Below, in pieces: positions 17,381 through 24,930 of a stretch of 64,000 nucleotides of DNA (position 1 is the stretch's first letter; the number at the start of each line of letters is the position of its first letter). The notes beneath the pieces are model-generated. The model did no database searches, was not told the origin of the DNA, and was given only the letters and a program-made list of their open reading frames with translations. Origin of the DNA: GWA2-66-18 sp964537395 (lineage in GTDB: Bacteria; Elusimicrobiota; Elusimicrobia; UBA1565; UBA9628). The stretch covers positions 1 through 64,000 of the forward strand of contig CAZIBN010000004.1 in assembly GCA_964537395.1 (NCBI GenBank), in the 5' to 3' direction. The position numbers and the translations under genes were made by a program.

Positions 17381-17409
17381 AGTGTAAGATAAAAGCCCAA
17401 AGCTGTCCA
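17381..17409 (-). promoter_or_regulatory. Near-consensus leaderless promoter of the GS-like gene
   Basis: On the minus strand TGGACA (17404-17409), a 17-base spacer and TACACT (17381-17386) form a strong sigma-70-type promoter. The -10 ends 6 bases before the ATG at 17374, so transcription would start at or next to the start codon. Confidence 0.75.
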
Positions 17410-17501
17410 GTCCACCCCCTAAAAATAACAACATATCAACAAACAGCACTTATCGACACTGAACAATCTCTAAAGACGTTAATTAGCAATATGATGAGGT
17501 C

Positions 17502-17530
17502 TTGACAACTTTATAACCACATGCTAAGAT
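17502..17530 (+). promoter_or_regulatory. parAB promoter
   Basis: TTGACA (17502-17507), a 17-base spacer and TAAGAT (17525-17530) make a near-perfect promoter. The leader is about 58 bases long and contains both copies of a 19-base direct repeat, an arrangement suited to autoregulation. Confidence 0.85.
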
Positions 17531-17549
17531 AGTTTTCACGAGTAAACAC
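17531..17549 (+). repeat. 19-base direct repeat in parA leader, copy 1 (parS-like)
   Basis: AGTTTTCACGAGTAAACAC is repeated exactly at 17573-17591, 42 bases downstream. The core GTTTTCACGAGTAAAC is an imperfect palindrome. Its left half TTTCACG matches the bacterial parS consensus and its right half does not. It may be a diverged parS site or an operator for ParA or ParB. Confidence 0.7.
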
Positions 17550-17572
17550 CCGTTTTCGATGTCAGGAAAATG

Positions 17573-17591
17573 AGTTTTCACGAGTAAACAC
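17573..17591 (+). repeat. 19-base direct repeat in parA leader, copy 2 (parS-like)
   Basis: This is an exact second copy of the repeat at 17531-17549. It ends 3 bases before the parA ATG, where a ribosome binding site would normally lie, so a bound protein here could block transcription or translation. Confidence 0.7.
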
Positions 17592-17594
17592 AAC

Positions 17595-18410
17595 ATGGCT
17601 GAAATAATCGCGATTGCAAATCAGAAGGGAGGGGTGGGGAAAACCACCACTGCTGTCAATCTGGCCTCGGCTTTGGCCGTCCTGGGCCACGAAACCCTCT
17701 TAATCGACATGGACCCCCAAGGCAACGCCACATCCGGGGTAGGCTTCAACAAGCACGAATTCGACCCGAACATGTACGATGTCCTTGTGGATCTCCACCC
17801 GCTGGAAAAGACCATCAAGCAGTCACCGCTGCCGAAACTATCCGCGGCGGGGGCAAACAACGATCTGGCGGGGGCCGAAATCGAACTCGTTTCGGCCCTA
17901 GCGCGCGAAAGCCGGCTCAAAGGGGCCCTTTCGGCGGTCAAGAACAGGTTTTCATTCGTGGTCATCGATTGCCCGCCGTCCTTGGGCCTTTTGACGGTCA
18001 ATGCCCTGAATGCGGCCGACAAGATCATCATCCCCATCCAGGGAGAATACTACTCCATGGAGGGTTTAGCACAATTCACAGGGGCTGTGGATAGAGTGAA
18101 AAGTGCCTTGAACCCAAAACTCGAAACGGAGGGGGGGGTCCTGACCATGTTCGACTCCCGCATGACCCTCTCAAACCAGGTCAAGGACGAGGTTCAGAAG
18201 TTCTTCGGCCCCAAGATGTTCCAGTCCATCATACCCCGCAACATCCGCTTGGCCGAGGCCCCCGGGTTCGGCCAAAGCATTTTCCAGTACGACGCCAAGT
18301 CCAAGGGGGCCGAGGCCTACATGGCCTTCGCCCGGGAGTTCCTATCCCGACGGGGCCTGTCAACGCCACCCGCCCCAGTCGCCACAGAAACCACGGAGAA
18401 TCCAGCATGA
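17595..18410 (+). CDS. parA: Chromosome-partitioning ATPase ParA/Soj
   Basis: The 271-residue protein is a deviant-Walker ParA: the A motif KGGVGKTTTAVNLA at residues 11-24, LLIDMDPQGNATSG (A' motif) and VVIDCPPSLGLLTVNAL (B motif). ParA binds DNA non-specifically when bound to ATP and works with ParB to segregate origins. The length fits chromosomal ParA without an N-terminal HTH. No ribosome binding site precedes the ATG; the upstream repeat occupies that place. parB overlaps by 4 bases. The locus lies about 17 kb from the predicted oriC, as expected. Confidence 0.97.
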   Translation: MAEIIAIANQKGGVGKTTTAVNLASALAVLGHETLLIDMDPQGNATSGVGFNKHEFDPNMYDVLVDLHPLEKTIKQSPLPKLSAAGANNDLAGAEIELVSALARESRLKGALSAVKNRFSFVVIDCPPSLGLLTVNALNAADKIIIPIQGEYYSMEGLAQFTGAVDRVKSALNPKLETEGGVLTMFDSRMTLSNQVKDEVQKFFGPKMFQSIIPRNIRLAEAPGFGQSIFQYDAKSKGAEAYMAFAREFLSRRGLSTPPAPVATETTENPA

Positions 18411-19309
18411 CCCGCAAAGCTCTCGGCCGCGGCCTTTCAGCCCTCATTCCCGCCTCCGCCACACCACTCCCTGCACCCTCGGCGGGAACGAATTCCGTTA
18501 TTGAGGGGGGCGTCCTTAAGATCCCCGTCGAGAAGATCCGCCCCAACCATCTCCAACCCCGGCGCCACTTCGAACCTGAGGCCTTGGCCGCTCTCGCGAA
18601 AACGATCAGCCAGCATGGTCTTGGACAACCCATCCTTGTGTCTTACGATTTGGCGACACGATCCTATGAGTTGATCGCCGGCGAACGCCGCTGGCGCGCA
18701 ACCCAGCTCGCCGGTTTTAAGGAAATAGAGGTCATCGTCCGCGAGCCCAGGGACGAGAAGCACCGCATGGCCATGACCCTCATCGAGAACCTGCAGCGCG
18801 AAGAGCTCAATCCGATCGAGGTCGCGCTCGGCTACCTGAGACTGATGAAGGAGTTCGGCATCAACCAGACCGCGCTCGCCGAAGAGGTGGGAAAGTCCAA
18901 GGCAACGATATCGAACACCCTCCGTTTGCTGGAGCTCTCGGATGAAATCCAGAAAGCCCTGCAGTACGGCCAGGTCAGCGAGGGCCACGGCCGCGCGTTG
19001 CTGACGATCACCGATCCTAACCTCCGCCACGCCGTATTCCAAAAGCTGGTCGCCAATAAATTATCCGTCCGGGAAACCGAGGCGCTGGCACGTGAGATGG
19101 AGGCCGGCCCTGCCTCCGATCAGGAGCCCGTCAAAAACAAAACGGAAGCCAAATCAGCCGACCTGCGCTCGCTCGAGGACTCTCTCCAGCAGATCCTCGG
19201 CACCAAGGTCGTCATCCGCACCAAGAAGGTTGCCTCGAAAGGCTCCATCCAGATCTCATTCTTCTCCTTTGAAGACTTCGACCGCATAGTAAAAGTGCTT
19301 AATAAATAA
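18407..19309 (+). CDS. parB: Chromosome-partitioning protein ParB/Spo0J
   Basis: The 300-residue protein has an N-terminal RKALGRGLSALIP (ParA-interacting peptide), the CTP-binding ParB/Srx domain with YELIAGERRWRATQLAG and MTLIENLQREELNPIEVA, the helix-turn-helix LAEEVGKSKATISNTLRLLEL that reads parS, and a C-terminal dimer domain. GGAG lies 9 bases before the ATG. ParB loads on parS and spreads as a clamp. The HTH looks normal, although no consensus parS was found in this window. Confidence 0.97.
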   Translation: MTRKALGRGLSALIPASATPLPAPSAGTNSVIEGGVLKIPVEKIRPNHLQPRRHFEPEALAALAKTISQHGLGQPILVSYDLATRSYELIAGERRWRATQLAGFKEIEVIVREPRDEKHRMAMTLIENLQREELNPIEVALGYLRLMKEFGINQTALAEEVGKSKATISNTLRLLELSDEIQKALQYGQVSEGHGRALLTITDPNLRHAVFQKLVANKLSVRETEALAREMEAGPASDQEPVKNKTEAKSADLRSLEDSLQQILGTKVVIRTKKVASKGSIQISFFSFEDFDRIVKVLNK

Positions 19310-20313
19310 TGATAATTTCATATTTAGGCGTCCTCCTCTCCGTGGCTGCCGCTGCGGCTGCGGCGGACGGCCTACCAGCCTCGCTGTCAACGAGCTCGAT
19401 CGTTCCGACGATCGTGACTCTTGCGCCGAGCCTGCACGAGTACACCCGGTTCGCGGACGGGGGGCCTGACGCGAACTGGTACGTCGGATTCAATAACGCG
19501 TGGATCATCAAGCTCCCGCCAGCGCCGGCGGGAGAATTCGCGCACGCCTTCATCGGCGCAAAGCTCGGGCGTGCCAAGACGCGCCCCGTTCCTGGTAAGC
19601 CTTGGCTGCGCGAAACGATTCCCGGGAAGGTCTACGCGGGAATCTCCTCCTCGCCCTCCTGGAGCTCGGAGCAGAGCTTTTTTATCGCCGAAACCCGCGA
19701 CATTCCCGCCGAGGCCGATCCCCAGGCGCGCGTCGACGGCGTAGGGGCCGGTGAATGGTTCTGGGCCGAGGTGCCGCTGACGCAGGTGAGCTTCACCGCT
19801 CCGAACTACCTCATCGTCTGGTCGCCGACGAATTATTTCACGAAAGCTTCGAGCGCGCCGATCCTAGCCGCCACCGATCTCGACGAGCCGGGCGGGGAAA
19901 CCCGCGCGTGGCTCAATCGCTCGATCCAAGGCGTGCCTCCGCGCTCCCGGGGCGCCTCCCTGGAGACGCCGCTCAACACCTTGGCACCCGCCATCGCGAT
20001 CAAGCTCGTGCCTCCCGGCCCCGACGAGCCCGCCGTGTCCGTCGCCGACTTCAGCGTGGCGCGCGCGGGCAAGCGCGTGATCGTGCGCTTCTCCGCCGCG
20101 GGCGAGGACGTGGCCGAGGCCTGGGTGGAAGCGTCCCGCGACCAGCTGGAATGGCAGCGAGTCTCGCGCATCCAACGCAAGCCGCCCTACATATTCTCCC
20201 TTTCCCCTGAAAAGACGCCTGCCCCCGGCTCGTACCTGCGCGGCCTGGCCCGTGACATCTCCGGAGCGACCGGAGCCTCCGAAGGCTTCATGATTCCCTA
20301 TGCGCCGCGCTGA
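19309..20313 (+). CDS. Exported protein of unknown function
   Basis: The 334-residue protein begins with a hydrophobic signal-like segment (MIISYLGVLLSVAAAAAAADG) and is rich in Trp, Pro and short beta-type segments; the final 90 residues (VSVADFSVARAGKRVIVRFSA onward) look like an immunoglobulin-like or fibronectin-type beta domain. I do not recognise the family and see no catalytic motif. Its ATG overlaps the parB stop by 1 base and its 3' end overlaps asd by 14 bases, so it belongs to the parAB-asd transcript. Confidence 0.65.
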   Translation: MIISYLGVLLSVAAAAAAADGLPASLSTSSIVPTIVTLAPSLHEYTRFADGGPDANWYVGFNNAWIIKLPPAPAGEFAHAFIGAKLGRAKTRPVPGKPWLRETIPGKVYAGISSSPSWSSEQSFFIAETRDIPAEADPQARVDGVGAGEWFWAEVPLTQVSFTAPNYLIVWSPTNYFTKASSAPILAATDLDEPGGETRAWLNRSIQGVPPRSRGASLETPLNTLAPAIAIKLVPPGPDEPAVSVADFSVARAGKRVIVRFSAAGEDVAEAWVEASRDQLEWQRVSRIQRKPPYIFSLSPEKTPAPGSYLRGLARDISGATGASEGFMIPYAPR

Positions 20314-21352
20314 CGGCCTGCGCGTCGGCGTCGTCGGGGCGACCGGGATGGTCGGCCGCGAGCTCGTGGCACTCCTCGAGTCCCGCCGTTTTCCCGTCGG
20401 CGAGCTTCTCCCGTTCTCCTCGGGGCGAGCCGCGTCCTCGGTTCGCTTCAGGAATCGCAGGCTCACAGCGCCGGGCGTCTCGAGATCCGCACTGAGATCC
20501 TGCGACGTCGTGTTTCTCGTCAGCTCCGATGAGGTCGCGCTTGAGCTCGCCCCCGCGCTCGCCGCGCTCGGCGTCTGGACCATCGATGACAGCGCGGCGT
20601 TTCGGTTAAACAAAAACACGCCGTTGGTGATCCCTGAGGTGAATAGCTCGGCCCTCAGGAAGGACCGCCGTTTGATCGCCGGCCCCAACTGCACGATGAC
20701 GGGGCTTGCCGTCGCTGGGGCTCTTCTCCATCGAACGGTCGGCGTGCGAGAGGTTCGCCTGGCATCCTACCAGGCCGTCTCCGGCGCCGGCAAGGCCGCG
20801 CTGGCCGAGCTGTTCTCTCAATATTCCTCTCTCTCCGGGCTCGGACCGAAACCCGACGGTCGCGCGCCGGTGCTCGCCGCTGGCTCCTCCACCGTCCTCC
20901 CGCGCGCGATCGCCTACAACGCGATCCCCCAGGTCGGTCGCTTCGGCACCGACGGCTACTCGGGCGAGGAGGCCAAGGTCGCCGCCGAGCTGCGCAAGAT
21001 CTGGTCGGCGCCGGGGCTTAAGGTCTCCGTGACCGCCGTGCGCGTGCCGACGATCCGCGGCCACGCCTTGGCCGCGTGGCTGACATTAACGCGTCCTCTC
21101 TCTTTATCCCGCGCCCGCGCGCTCCTCGCGAAGACTCCGGGACTGGTTCTCTCTCCGGAAGGCGACTATCCCACGCCGCGTTCGGCGGGGGGGAAAGGGC
21201 CCGTATACGCCGGCCGCCTTCGCCAGGGGACTACGCCGAGGGAGTTAGCACTTTGGATCGTAGCCGACAACCTCCTTAAGGGCGCCGCGCTGAACTCCGT
21301 GCAGGTCGCCGAGGAGCTTCTCCGCCGCGGCTGGCTCAAGCGCCGGAAATGA
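20300..21352 (+). CDS. asd: Aspartate-semialdehyde dehydrogenase
   Basis: The 350-residue protein reduces aspartyl phosphate to aspartate semialdehyde for lysine, threonine, methionine and peptidoglycan diaminopimelate synthesis. Seen: VGVVGATGMVGRE (NADP-binding), DDSAAFR, PNCTMTG with the catalytic Cys, SYQAVSGAG and RVPTIRGHA with the catalytic His. Length and motif order fit the bacterial Asd group. The ATG at 20300 lies inside the end of the previous gene. Other lysine or threonine genes are not nearby. Confidence 0.95.
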   Translation: MRRADGLRVGVVGATGMVGRELVALLESRRFPVGELLPFSSGRAASSVRFRNRRLTAPGVSRSALRSCDVVFLVSSDEVALELAPALAALGVWTIDDSAAFRLNKNTPLVIPEVNSSALRKDRRLIAGPNCTMTGLAVAGALLHRTVGVREVRLASYQAVSGAGKAALAELFSQYSSLSGLGPKPDGRAPVLAAGSSTVLPRAIAYNAIPQVGRFGTDGYSGEEAKVAAELRKIWSAPGLKVSVTAVRVPTIRGHALAAWLTLTRPLSLSRARALLAKTPGLVLSPEGDYPTPRSAGGKGPVYAGRLRQGTTPRELALWIVADNLLKGAALNSVQVAEELLRRGWLKRRK

Positions 21353-22203
21353 AGTTCGCGCTCGCGCTGCTGCTCGCGACCTCCGCCGCCGCGCAGGCAG
21401 GCCCATTTGACGCCGCCGACGAGGCCTGGCGCACGAAGGGCTTCGCCGTAAAAGAGCGCGTCTCCGACACGAATGGCGACCTCTCGGTCTCCGCCGTCAT
21501 TTATAGCCCGACAGCCGGCGGCGGCGACCGCCTCGAAGTCTATGTCGTCGCCAAGGGCAGAGCCTATCTGGGCTTCACCCATCCGTCGACGGTCGAACGG
21601 CTCGAGCTTGACCCGTCGCCCGCCGGACGTTTCGCCGACATGTTCCACGACGGCTCGCTGGCCGTGGCCTACCGCGCGACCCGCGCCTCCCTGGGCGCGA
21701 CCGAGCTCAACATCCTGCGATGGAAGCGCTTCAAGATCGAGCGGGTCGCGGTATTCCCCGAAGGCCGATTTCATCGCCTCGAGAGCGGAGCCGTGGTGGC
21801 GGCGCGCGAGCTTCCGCTCGGACGATATCTCTCGATGGGCTGCGAGGACTTCGGCACGATCTCGCGCTCCGCCTTCAAGACCACTTTGAACGCGCCCCGC
21901 ATCGGCGGCTTTGTGGACGCCTCCTCCGAGAACCCCGGCTACTACAAGGCCGAGATCGCCCGCAAAGAGAAGGCGATGGCCCGGCTTAAAGGCGAGCTCG
22001 AGAAGAACGCGGGGGAATACCTCGGCCTCGCGATCTCGACTTATTACGACTACGCGGCCCTCGGCCGCGCGCGGGAAGGCTGGACGCGCCTGCGGGAGTT
22101 CTTCACGATCCCGGCCTTGGCGCCCGCCGCGGTGAAAACCTGCATGTCCTCGATGGAAAAGGATCTGCGGGGCAAGCTCAAGGTTCCCGCCGGCTGGCCC
22201 TAG
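21349..22203 (+). CDS. Exported protein of unknown function
   Basis: The 284-residue product has a signal peptide (MKFALALLLATSAAAQAG). The N-terminal half alternates beta-like segments; the C-terminal half contains a charged helix (ARKEKAMARLKGELEKNAG) that could form a coiled coil, then a second helical part. There are three Cys near residues 164 and 264-270, one pair possibly a disulfide. No family is recognised. It overlaps asd by 4 bases. Confidence 0.6.
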   Translation: MKFALALLLATSAAAQAGPFDAADEAWRTKGFAVKERVSDTNGDLSVSAVIYSPTAGGGDRLEVYVVAKGRAYLGFTHPSTVERLELDPSPAGRFADMFHDGSLAVAYRATRASLGATELNILRWKRFKIERVAVFPEGRFHRLESGAVVAARELPLGRYLSMGCEDFGTISRSAFKTTLNAPRIGGFVDASSENPGYYKAEIARKEKAMARLKGELEKNAGEYLGLAISTYYDYAALGRAREGWTRLREFFTIPALAPAAVKTCMSSMEKDLRGKLKVPAGWP

Positions 22204-22224
22204 ACGCGCGCCGGGCCTTTCGGG

Positions 22225-22230
22225 TAGAAT
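22225..22230 (+). promoter_or_regulatory. -10 box TAGAAT, leaderless geometry
   Basis: TAGAAT ends exactly 6 bases before the ATG at 22237, so the last T is at -7 relative to the start codon. No ribosome binding site is present and the -35 is weak. Confidence 0.6.
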
Positions 22231-22236
22231 CGGCGC

Positions 22237-22734
22237 ATGACCAACATCCTCGCCGTCGCCGCGCTGATCGCCTCTCAGATGGGAGCGCCGCTCCCCGCCG
22301 ACACCCCCGCCGTCGTCGTGCCGGTCGCGACGGCGAAAGCCGCTGCAGCGCCCAGCGCCGCCCTGAGCTCCGGATACATCTCGGCCTCGGGCAACCTGAC
22401 CGGCTCCGGCTATCTGCAGTGCCATTCGGGCTGGATGAACGGATCGATCAATCTCAGCGCCCAGATGTCGGTCAACGGCCCTGACGGCGTACACGGGACT
22501 GTTCCTGTCTCAGGCTATGTCCACCTGAGCGGCTCATGCCAGAACGGGTCAGGCTTTGTGAACGGATCCGCGTCGGTGAACGGCTATGGCACCCTCTATA
22601 CGCGTGAAGGCAAGCGCGCCGGAACGGTCAACCTCAACGGTTCGGTGTTCGTCAACCAGTACGCCTCCGGCTACCTGTGGGTCAACCAGTACGCGAACGT
22701 GAGCGGCTACTTCACCGCCGATCCCGCGAACTAG
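22237..22734 (+). CDS. Exported Gly/Ser/Asn-rich repeat protein
   Basis: The 165-residue product has a short hydrophobic N-terminus and then repeated units of alternating residues around SGY and VNGS (for example SGYISASGNLTGSGYL, FVNGSASVNGYGTLY), which predict a stacked beta or beta-solenoid structure on the cell surface. Two Cys (QCHSG and SCQNG) may form a disulfide. I do not recognise a family. The stop codon overlaps that of the convergent speE gene in a CTAG. Confidence 0.6.
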   Translation: MTNILAVAALIASQMGAPLPADTPAVVVPVATAKAAAAPSAALSSGYISASGNLTGSGYLQCHSGWMNGSINLSAQMSVNGPDGVHGTVPVSGYVHLSGSCQNGSGFVNGSASVNGYGTLYTREGKRAGTVNLNGSVFVNQYASGYLWVNQYANVSGYFTADPAN

Positions 22735-23579
22735 CGTCCGATCGCCGTCTTGAGGAAGTTCGGGAGAGCGAAGCAGGCGGCGTGTATCTCGGCGTTATAC
22801 CACCGAAGCTTCAGCTTCGAAGCCTTGACGCGCGCCGGGCGGAAGTCCTTCAACGGATGAAGACCCTTCGTCGCGAAGGTGAACGCCCACAGACCACCGG
22901 GATAGGTCAGGTTGTTGAACAGGCAGACCTCGACGACAGGAAATATTTTTTTGGTGATTCTAAACAGATTTTTGATCGTCGAGATCTCATAGAACGGTGA
23001 CCCCGCCTGGCTGGCCACGACGCCGTCCTCGGTCAGAATCCTCTTCACGTTCATGTAGAACGAGGGCCCGAACAGCTCCGCGGCCGGCCCGAAGGGCTCC
23101 GTCGAGTCCACGATCACGACGTCGAACTTCTCGTTCGTCTCCGCAACGAACTTCACGCCATCGTCGATAAGCACTGTTGCCCGTCTATCGGAGAGAGCTC
23201 CCGCCGTCTGCGGAATGTGCTTTCGCGAGGCGGAAACCACGAGGCCATCGATCTCGACCAAGGTGCAGCTCTCCACCGTCTTATGCCGCAGCACCTCTCG
23301 CACGGTGCCGCCGTCGCCGCCCCCGATGACGAGCACGCGGCGGGGCTTGGGGTGCAGGAACAAGGCGGGGTGCGCGATCATCTCGTGATAGACGAACTCG
23401 TCGCGCTCGGAGACCATCGTCATGCCGTCGATAAGCAAAAGCTTTCCGTGGCCGGCGGTCTCCACAACCTCGACGGTCTGAAACGGGCTCTTGCCCTTAA
23501 AAAGACGCTTCTTGAGCTTAAAGCTCGTCCGCACGATGCCCTGGTAGACCTCGTCCACCCAGACGGTCTTTTTGCTCAC
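22731..23579 (-). CDS. speE: Spermidine synthase
   Basis: The 282-residue protein transfers aminopropyl from decarboxylated SAM to putrescine. Seen: VDEVYQGIVRTSF at the N-terminus, LLIDGMTMVSERDEFVYHEMIAHP, VIGGGDGGTVREVL (SAM-binding loop), LVEID, DDGVKFV and VDSTEPFGPA, where the catalytic Asp and the polyamine site lie. The start is GTG overlapping the speD stop by 4 bases (GTGA). Together with speD it makes spermidine from putrescine; the agmatinase-like gene at 8.4 kb could provide putrescine. Confidence 0.95.
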   Translation of the reverse strand: MSKKTVWVDEVYQGIVRTSFKLKKRLFKGKSPFQTVEVVETAGHGKLLLIDGMTMVSERDEFVYHEMIAHPALFLHPKPRRVLVIGGGDGGTVREVLRHKTVESCTLVEIDGLVVSASRKHIPQTAGALSDRRATVLIDDGVKFVAETNEKFDVVIVDSTEPFGPAAELFGPSFYMNVKRILTEDGVVASQAGSPFYEISTIKNLFRITKKIFPVVEVCLFNNLTYPGGLWAFTFATKGLHPLKDFRPARVKASKLKLRWYNAEIHAACFALPNFLKTAIGR

Positions 23580-24514
23580 AGGACGATCTCGACGGCGGGG
23601 GCCGCCCCTTCGACCGGCTTGAAGTGATGGTCGAAGGTCACGCGATAGCCGCAGGACAGGTTTTGGCGCACCGCGCGCTTGATCGGATAGTAGCAGCGGA
23701 TCTTCTGCCGCGACGCCTGCGGCTGGAAGAGGATGACATCGCAGGACTGCGGCTTGAACAGGTCGAGCACGCGCGTGATGGTCTCGTTGGCGTCGCCCTC
23801 GACCGCGTTCGTCTCGAAGCTCACGTACGAGCCGATCTTCTGCGGCGTCACATGGATGGTGTAGTACTTGGAGCCGCGGATCGCATTGAGCGAATAGCCC
23901 ATCGGCTCGAACAGGTAGTCGTCCACCTGGAATCCCGGGAGGATCGACCAGACGCCGGACTTTTCCTTGATGAAATCCTTCTTGCGGGCAGGGCCGCTCA
24001 TGAAGACCCGGGAGGCCTGAGGATCGATGCCATGCATCAGGATCTCGAGCGTCAGGTCCTCAGCCGCCGGCGCATACACCTTGTCCAGATGGAAAAGAAA
24101 CACGTGGTGGTCGTCCCCGTCGCCGAAACGATAGGACTTCGCCGGCATGCGGTCGGTCAGGCGGCGGCAGTCGTCGAAGAAGTTCGAGGGCTGATATTCC
24201 TGGTGATGCGCGTTCTTGCGCTCGTAGACAAGATACTGGAACGCGTCCGTGCCGAAATCATCCACCAGCGCGATGACCGCGGCGACGAGGTCCGTACGGC
24301 CGCAGGTGATCATCGTCAGCCAGGTGTCGGTGACGAACAGGCTTGATTCGGACAGCAGGTACGCATCCATGGATTCATTCGAGATCGTCGACAGAACCTG
24401 CGCGTTAGCCTTCGCGACGATGCCTTTCCAATAGTCGTGACCGCGGGCCCGCAATGAGGGCAGCCCCGGCACCATGGCGAGCTCTACTTTCTTTTCTGGT
24501 CCTTCGAAAAACAT
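23576..24514 (-). CDS. speD: S-adenosylmethionine decarboxylase, eukaryotic type
   Basis: The 312-residue proenzyme resembles animal and plant AdoMetDC, not the short bacterial SpeD. Seen: FFEGPEKKVE at the N-terminus (the two Glu of the eukaryotic active site), the self-cleavage site LLSESSLF with predicted cut between Glu56 and Ser57 giving a pyruvoyl group, TCG with the catalytic Cys71, TLEILMHGIDP, FEPMGYSLN and YYTIHVTPQ (the Ser and His of the processing machinery) and YVSFETN. It supplies decarboxylated SAM to SpeE. Its ATG directly follows the mazG stop codon. Confidence 0.93.
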   Translation of the reverse strand: MFFEGPEKKVELAMVPGLPSLRARGHDYWKGIVAKANAQVLSTISNESMDAYLLSESSLFVTDTWLTMITCGRTDLVAAVIALVDDFGTDAFQYLVYERKNAHHQEYQPSNFFDDCRRLTDRMPAKSYRFGDGDDHHVFLFHLDKVYAPAAEDLTLEILMHGIDPQASRVFMSGPARKKDFIKEKSGVWSILPGFQVDDYLFEPMGYSLNAIRGSKYYTIHVTPQKIGSYVSFETNAVEGDANETITRVLDLFKPQSCDVILFQPQASRQKIRCYYPIKRAVRQNLSCGYRVTFDHHFKPVEGAAPAVEIVL

Positions 24515-24928
24515 CTAACGTGTCCTCTTATTACGTGCGGCCACTTCCTTCTCGCGCAATGCTCGCTCGCCGGCCTTGATCGACTTCCAGTTCGCCAGAA
24601 CTTCCTTCGAGTTCTTGAAGGTCCGCGTGCGGCCGAAAACATGAGGGTGGCGGCGAATGAGCTTCTTAGCCTGGCTCTCGGCCACCGTGTCGAGATCGAA
24701 GCGCTTCTTTCCCAGACGCGCGAGAAAGAGGACGTGGAAAAGGATGTCGCCCAGCTCGTCCTCGATCTCATGCCAGCGCCCACCCGCGAGCGCGTCGGCC
24801 AGCTCAGCCGACTCCTCGCGAAGGAAGGGGATCAAGGTCTTGTGCGTCTGCTCCCGGTCCCAAGGGCAGCCTTTCGGGCCCAGAAGCTTGGCCACGACGG
24901 CGTCGAGCCTTCGGATTCCCTTGGCCAT
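24515..24928 (-). CDS. mazG: MazG-family nucleotide pyrophosphohydrolase
   Basis: The 137-residue single-domain protein shows the MazG signature: LLGPKGCPWDREQTHKTL, EESAELADAL and EIEDELGDILFHVLFLA (the EExxE and ExxD metal ligands), then RRHPHVFG. MazG enzymes clean up aberrant nucleoside triphosphates. It is half the length of E. coli MazG (two domains). The ATG at 24928 begins 2 bases after the serS stop, and speD follows with no gap. Confidence 0.92.
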   Translation of the reverse strand: MAKGIRRLDAVVAKLLGPKGCPWDREQTHKTLIPFLREESAELADALAGGRWHEIEDELGDILFHVLFLARLGKKRFDLDTVAESQAKKLIRRHPHVFGRTRTFKNSKEVLANWKSIKAGERALREKEVAARNKRTR

Positions 24929-24930
24929 GG

